In this document: in pieces, positions 6,737 through 8,999 of the stretch
Layout of the letters: the number at the start of each line of letters is the position of its first letter
Position numbering within the stretch: the first letter of the stretch is position 1
NCBI GenBank assembly: GCA_946544695.1
Contig: CAMNMO010000096.1
Coordinates: forward strand, 1-8,999
Reading direction: 5' to 3'
Source of the DNA: an uncultured Ruminococcus sp.
Lineage (GTDB): Bacteria > Bacillota > Clostridia > Oscillospirales > Ruminococcaceae
Length of the DNA stretch: 8,999 bases
The notes under the pieces: generated by a model
Seen by the model: only the letters and a program-made list of their open reading frames with translations
Databases searched by the model: none
What the model was told of the DNA's origin: nothing
Position numbers and translations under genes: made by a program

Positions 6737-6759
6737 GGGGTTTTCAAGTTACCCCCCTT
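6735..6759 (-). other. G/C stem in the leader between the two promoters
   Basis: AAGGGG and CCCCTT can pair across a 13-nt loop on transcripts from the outer promoter. The G-run at 6752-6757 also resembles a ribosome binding site 4 nt before a TTG that opens a 7-codon frame ending in TAA at 6724. The stem overlaps the -35 of the inner promoter. No function is established. A T-run does not follow on the minus strand, so it is not a simple terminator. Confidence 0.25.
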
Positions 6760-6816
6760 AAATTTTACAATTTATTAACAAAGAACTTTGCTCTTTCGGG
6801 TATAATGTCTCACTCA

Positions 6817-6835
6817 AAATGACCGTCGGTCATTT
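6817..6835. promoter_or_regulatory. 19-bp palindromic operator, downstream site
   Basis: AAATGACCGTCGGTCATTT is a perfect palindrome about one central base (6826). The ATGACC/GGTCAT half-sites resemble operators of TetR-family repressors in Gram-positive bacteria. It lies immediately downstream of the predicted start of the outer promoter, where a bound repressor would block initiation. The protein that binds is not encoded in the window. Confidence 0.65.
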
Positions 6836-6845
6836 ATCCGAGCTT

Positions 6846-6874
6846 ATTATACCACCTTTCTTAACTTTTGTCAA
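6846..6874 (-). promoter_or_regulatory. Outer consensus promoter facing the atp operon
   Basis: On the minus strand, TTGACA (6869-6874) and TATAAT (6846-6851) are separated by exactly 17 bp, a perfect match to the housekeeping sigma consensus. The start would be near 6839. The first gene downstream on that strand is the atpI-like gene, about 185 nt away, so this promoter most simply serves the ATP synthase operon with a long leader. It is flanked by two palindromic operators. Confidence 0.75.
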
Positions 6875-6882
6875 TCGTCAAA

Positions 6883-6897
6883 ATGACCAATGGTCAT
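6883..6897. promoter_or_regulatory. 15-bp palindromic operator, upstream site
   Basis: ATGACCAATGGTCAT is a perfect palindrome about 6890 with the same ATGACC half-sites as the site at 6817-6835. It lies 8 bp upstream of the -35 of the outer promoter. The centres of the two sites are 64 bp apart, about six helical turns, so both would sit on the same face of the DNA. Confidence 0.6.
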
Positions 6898-6915
6898 ATT
6901 TGTTAGAGATCTTTA

Positions 6916-7028
6916 TAGTCATCCCTTCAGCACACCATTTTATACATCGGTGTAACAAGATATTTTTATTATATGGTTATCCCTTTAAAACACCACTAAG
7001 AAATAAGTATAACAAGGATAATTTATTG
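6916..7028. repeat. Two degenerate direct repeats of about 55 bp
   Basis: Copies at 6916-6970 and 6974-7028 share in order ATCCCTT, ACACCA, then AACAAG and a T/A-rich tail ending in ATT. They are imperfect, so the duplication is old or the element is a decayed member of a family. The interval has no credible gene. The second copy is also an inverted relative of the repeat beginning at 7073. Confidence 0.45.
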
Positions 7029-7141
7029 AGTTGTTTTCTCTCCCCCGCCGAAGGCGGGGGAGAGAAAACCGCCAACTATTGTTAATGCCCGCTGAAAGGC
7101 TGTTTAGTGTGGTGTGTCAGCGGGATAACCATATTTTATTA
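6971..7141. repeat. Imperfect inverted repeat enclosing a GC-rich hairpin
   Basis: The left arm begins ATATGGTTATCCC (6971-6983) and the right arm ends with GGGATAACCATAT (7121-7133). Further in, CACCAC and CTAA on the left match TTAG and GTGGTG on the right. Together with the internal hairpin at 7033-7069 this makes a nested palindromic block of about 170 bp, reminiscent of a small non-autonomous repeat element. No transposase is present. Confidence 0.45.
7033..7069. repeat. 17-bp perfect hairpin with 3-nt loop
   Basis: The two 17-base arms (7033-7049, GTTTTCTCTCCCCCGCC, and 7053-7069) pair perfectly around a GAA loop. The core is all G/C and the ends A/T. No T-run follows on either strand, so it is not a standard intrinsic terminator. 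It could still block exonucleases or antitermination between putP and the atp operon. Confidence 0.6.
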
Positions 7142-7246
7142 TAACGTATTCTTTTCCATGCGTTCACGCATTTGCCTACGGCGGGGAAAAGAATACAGAC
7201 GGCTATTGTTCCCTATGAAAACTCTGTTTAGTGTGCGGGATAACAA
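7073..7246. repeat. Two direct repeats following hairpins
   Basis: Copies at 7073-7131 and 7200-7246 share CTATTGTT, TGAAA, CTGTTTAGTGTG and CGGGATAAC in the same order, with a 9-bp insertion in the first. Each is preceded by a hairpin whose right arm is purine-rich (7033-7069 and 7146-7196), so a composite unit of hairpin plus tail seems to be duplicated. Confidence 0.5.
7146..7196. repeat. 12-bp stem enclosing smaller hairpins
   Basis: GTATTCTTTTCC (7146-7157) pairs perfectly with GGAAAAGAATAC (7185-7196). The enclosed 27 bases contain a smaller hairpin, ATGCGT/ACGCAT, and GCC/GGC. It mirrors the hairpin at 7033-7069 in position relative to the following repeat. Confidence 0.5.
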
Positions 7247-7292
7247 AAAACAGGAGGCCCACGCCGCCCTTGCGGACAGCGCAGTTCTCCCG
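7245..7292 (-). terminator. Probable intrinsic terminator of the symporter gene
   Basis: On the minus strand, CGGGAG (7287-7292) can pair with CTCCTG (7251-7256), with one G-U pair, directly followed by six T residues (7245-7250). The 30-nt loop contains its own stem, CCGC/GCGG. It begins 25 nt after the putP stop. The long loop makes it less certain than a classical terminator. Confidence 0.42.
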
Positions 7293-7316
7293 TCGATGTC
7301 AATATTATATCACCTA

Positions 7317-8852
7317 TCAGCCGTGCAGTTCATGTCCTACCGAGTCATACTCGTCAATGACCTCCTGCCCGGGCTTTGAAGTCAGCAGTGATACGACCAC
7401 GATGCATACCGAAGCCACAACAAATGCGGGCAGCAGCTCATATATAGCCAGAACACCGCCCATAGGCGCTATCTTGAACTTCCATACGAATACCATCACG
7501 CCGCCTGCGACCATGCCTGCTATGGCACCGTACTTGTTTGAACGCTTCCAGAAAAGCGCAGCCAGCATAACAGGTCCGAATGTCGCACCGAAGCCTGCCC
7601 ATGCAAAGGATACGACCCTGAATACCGAGCTGTCCTGATCCCATGCAAGTATAACGCCCAGCACTGCTATCACCATCAGCACACCTCTTGCCACCAGCAT
7701 AGCCTGCTTGTCGCTGAGTTTTATGCCGAACACGCCTTTCAGCAGATTCTCTGACATCGCAGATGATGCAGCCAGCAGCTGTGAATCTGCCGTTGACATC
7801 GTACATGCCAGTATGCCTGCAAATACCAGTCCCGCAATAACAGCCAGCATAAAATGCTCACTGCTCATATACTGTGCTATCTTGATGATGATAGTCTCGG
7901 AATTGTTGCCGTCAAGCTTGTCAACAGTGCCGTTTCCCGAAAGCATGTTGCCGATGAAGCCTATGAAGATAGCCACTGCCATCGAGATGACCACCCATAC
8001 CGATGCTATGCGCCTTGAGGTCTTTATCTTCTCCTTGTCCTCTATCGCCATGAATCTCAGCAGTACGTGCGGCATGCCGAAGTAGCCCAGTCCCCACGCC
8101 AGCAGTGATGCGATGGTCAGCGGTGAATAGCTGTCAGAACCGCCCGTTTCAACATTGTGTATGTTCATCAGGTCGAAATATCCGGGTATGCTCTTTGCAT
8201 TGTCGATGACATTGTCAAAGCCGCCTGCCGAGTTCACACCGAAGATAACAATGCTTATCAGCGCCACTGTCATAACTATCGACTGCACCAGGTCTGTGGT
8301 AGATGCTGCCAGGAATCCGCCTGTGCAGGTATACAATATTATTACTATCGCACTTACTATCATGGCTATATGATAGTCCCAGCCGAACAGCGAGCTGAAA
8401 AGCTTGCCGCATGCCGAAAATCCCGATGCTGTGTACGGCACGAAGAACACCAGTATGATGACCGCCGCAACACCCATCAGCACCTTGTTCTTGTCACGGT
8501 ATCTCGCCGAGAAGAAATCGGGGATGGTTATCGCCCCCACCTTCTGTGAGTATACTCTCAGTCTCTTTGCCACGATAAGCCAGTTCAGGTATGTACCCAC
8601 CGCCAGACCTATCGCAGTCCAGCCTGCCTCAGCACCGCCTGTCAGGTAAGCTACACCGGGCAGACCCATCAGCAGCCAGCTGCTCATATCCGATGCTTCC
8701 GCACTCATCGCAGTTACCAGCGGACCAAGCTTTCTGCCGCCCAGATAGAAATCTCCGACGTCCTCATTTTTCCGTGAGCATAATACGCCTATGACCACCA
8801 TGAAGATGAGGTACAGACCGATAGTCACCAGAATGACTATATTTCCGCTCAT
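7317..8852 (-). CDS. putP: Sodium/proline symporter
   Basis: Membrane transporter of the sodium:solute symporter family, which takes up proline driven by the sodium gradient. The protein has 511 residues, close to the roughly 500 of E. coli PutP, with about 13 hydrophobic helices. Helix 2 reads AEASDMSSWLLMGLPG, with Asp55 and Ser57 at the same numbers as the sodium/proline residues of E. coli PutP. The later motif ACTMSTADSQLL places Ser353 and Thr354 where PutP has its second sodium-site pair. GYFGMPHVLLRFMAI is the family signature region. The ATG at 8852 follows AGAAGGGAG by about 10 nt. Proline is the likely substrate because of the strong PutP match, but related family members carry other solutes. 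The adjacent ATPase is predicted to use sodium too. Confidence 0.93.
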   Translation of the reverse strand: MSGNIVILVTIGLYLIFMVVIGVLCSRKNEDVGDFYLGGRKLGPLVTAMSAEASDMSSWLLMGLPGVAYLTGGAEAGWTAIGLAVGTYLNWLIVAKRLRVYSQKVGAITIPDFFSARYRDKNKVLMGVAAVIILVFFVPYTASGFSACGKLFSSLFGWDYHIAMIVSAIVIILYTCTGGFLAASTTDLVQSIVMTVALISIVIFGVNSAGGFDNVIDNAKSIPGYFDLMNIHNVETGGSDSYSPLTIASLLAWGLGYFGMPHVLLRFMAIEDKEKIKTSRRIASVWVVISMAVAIFIGFIGNMLSGNGTVDKLDGNNSETIIIKIAQYMSSEHFMLAVIAGLVFAGILACTMSTADSQLLAASSAMSENLLKGVFGIKLSDKQAMLVARGVLMVIAVLGVILAWDQDSSVFRVVSFAWAGFGATFGPVMLAALFWKRSNKYGAIAGMVAGGVMVFVWKFKIAPMGGVLAIYELLPAFVVASVCIVVVSLLTSKPGQEVIDEYDSVGHELHG

Positions 8853-8870
8853 ATTCTAAAAACTCCCTTC

Positions 8871-8886
8871 TGCCCTTTTTCGGGCA
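8871..8886 (-). other. Small hairpin in the putP leader
   Basis: TGCCC and GGGCA form a 5-bp stem around a 6-nt loop, just upstream of the putP ribosome binding site. It is short but G/C-rich. It might influence mRNA stability or start-site access. No regulator is evident. Confidence 0.3.
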
Positions 8887-8899
8887 AACTTATGCAACT

Positions 8900-8928
8900 A
8901 TTATACACTATCGCCCCGAAATAGTCAA
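8900..8928 (-). promoter_or_regulatory. putP promoter
   Basis: TTGACT (8923-8928), a 17-bp spacer and TATAAT (8900-8905) on the minus strand differ from the sigma consensus at one position. The start would fall near 8893, giving a leader of about 40 nt. Upstream, 8961-8975 is a near-palindrome (TTTGCATAATACAAA) that could be a regulator site, but the evidence is thin. I see no gene in the remaining bases to 8999. Confidence 0.75.
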
Positions 8929-8999
8929 GTATGTGTCACCCTCCCGCACGGAAATCAATTTTTGCATAATACAAAGGTTTGAACATGCATTACGGCTGT

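Noticed and set aside
6801..6806. TATAAT on the plus strand as a divergent promoter
   Set aside because: No acceptable -35 lies 16-18 bp upstream and no plus-strand gene follows.
6819..7085. An 88-residue plus-strand frame across the operators and repeats
   Set aside because: Its start lies inside a palindrome, it has no ribosome binding site, and the translation runs through a hairpin giving low-complexity sequence.
6916..7246. CRISPR array
   Set aside because: Repeats are few, degenerate, in both orientations and unevenly spaced, with no cas genes nearby.
7438..7806. A 122-residue minus-strand frame inside putP
   Set aside because: It is an out-of-phase shadow of the symporter gene, rich in Arg, Cys and Gly with no membrane character.
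8985..8999. ATG with AAAGG upstream at the right edge, a possible divergent gene
   Set aside because: Only five codons are visible, and the promoter is not evident. It cannot be supported from this window.

Overview
The window looks like a chromosomal segment of an anaerobic Gram-positive bacterium of the Clostridia. A Ruminococcus-like relative is my best guess from protein style, codon use (frequent ATA, AGG and AGA with G/C-rich third positions) and near-consensus sigma-A promoters. I cannot confirm a genus without a search. All convincing genes lie on the minus strand, so the window reads biologically from high to low coordinates.

Right part (about 7245-8999): a putP-type sodium/proline symporter gene with its own promoter (TTGACT, 17 bp, TATAAT), a good ribosome binding site and a probable intrinsic terminator. 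Middle part (about 6700-7245): a gene-free interval. Its upstream part carries degenerate direct and inverted repeats and a 17-bp perfect hairpin. Its downstream part carries two promoters facing the ATP synthase operon. The outer promoter is a perfect TTGACA-17-TATAAT and sits between two palindromes with ATGACC/GGTCAT half-sites, which look like operators of a TetR-type repressor.

Left part (1-6677): an F1Fo ATP synthase operon in the order atpI-like, atpB (a), atpE (c), atpF (b), atpH (delta), atpA (alpha), atpG (gamma), atpD (beta). The window ends inside atpD, so the rest of atpD and the expected atpC lie outside. Most junctions are tight (6 nt between atpI and atpB, TGATG overlap between atpF and atpH, 12 nt between atpA and atpG), so the genes are probably co-transcribed.

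Two things stand out in the operon. First, the c subunit has the ligands of a sodium-coupled rotor, including a second carboxylate (Glu30 with Glu63-Ser-Thr and Tyr68), as in the two-carboxylate Na+ c-ring described for Fusobacterium nucleatum. With a sodium symporter next door this suggests a sodium-based energy economy. Second, atpB and atpE are separated by 588 bp instead of the usual few bases. That gap holds two or three tiny unrecognised reading frames, possibly one frameshifted gene plus a 33-residue protein, followed by several RNA hairpins just before atpE.
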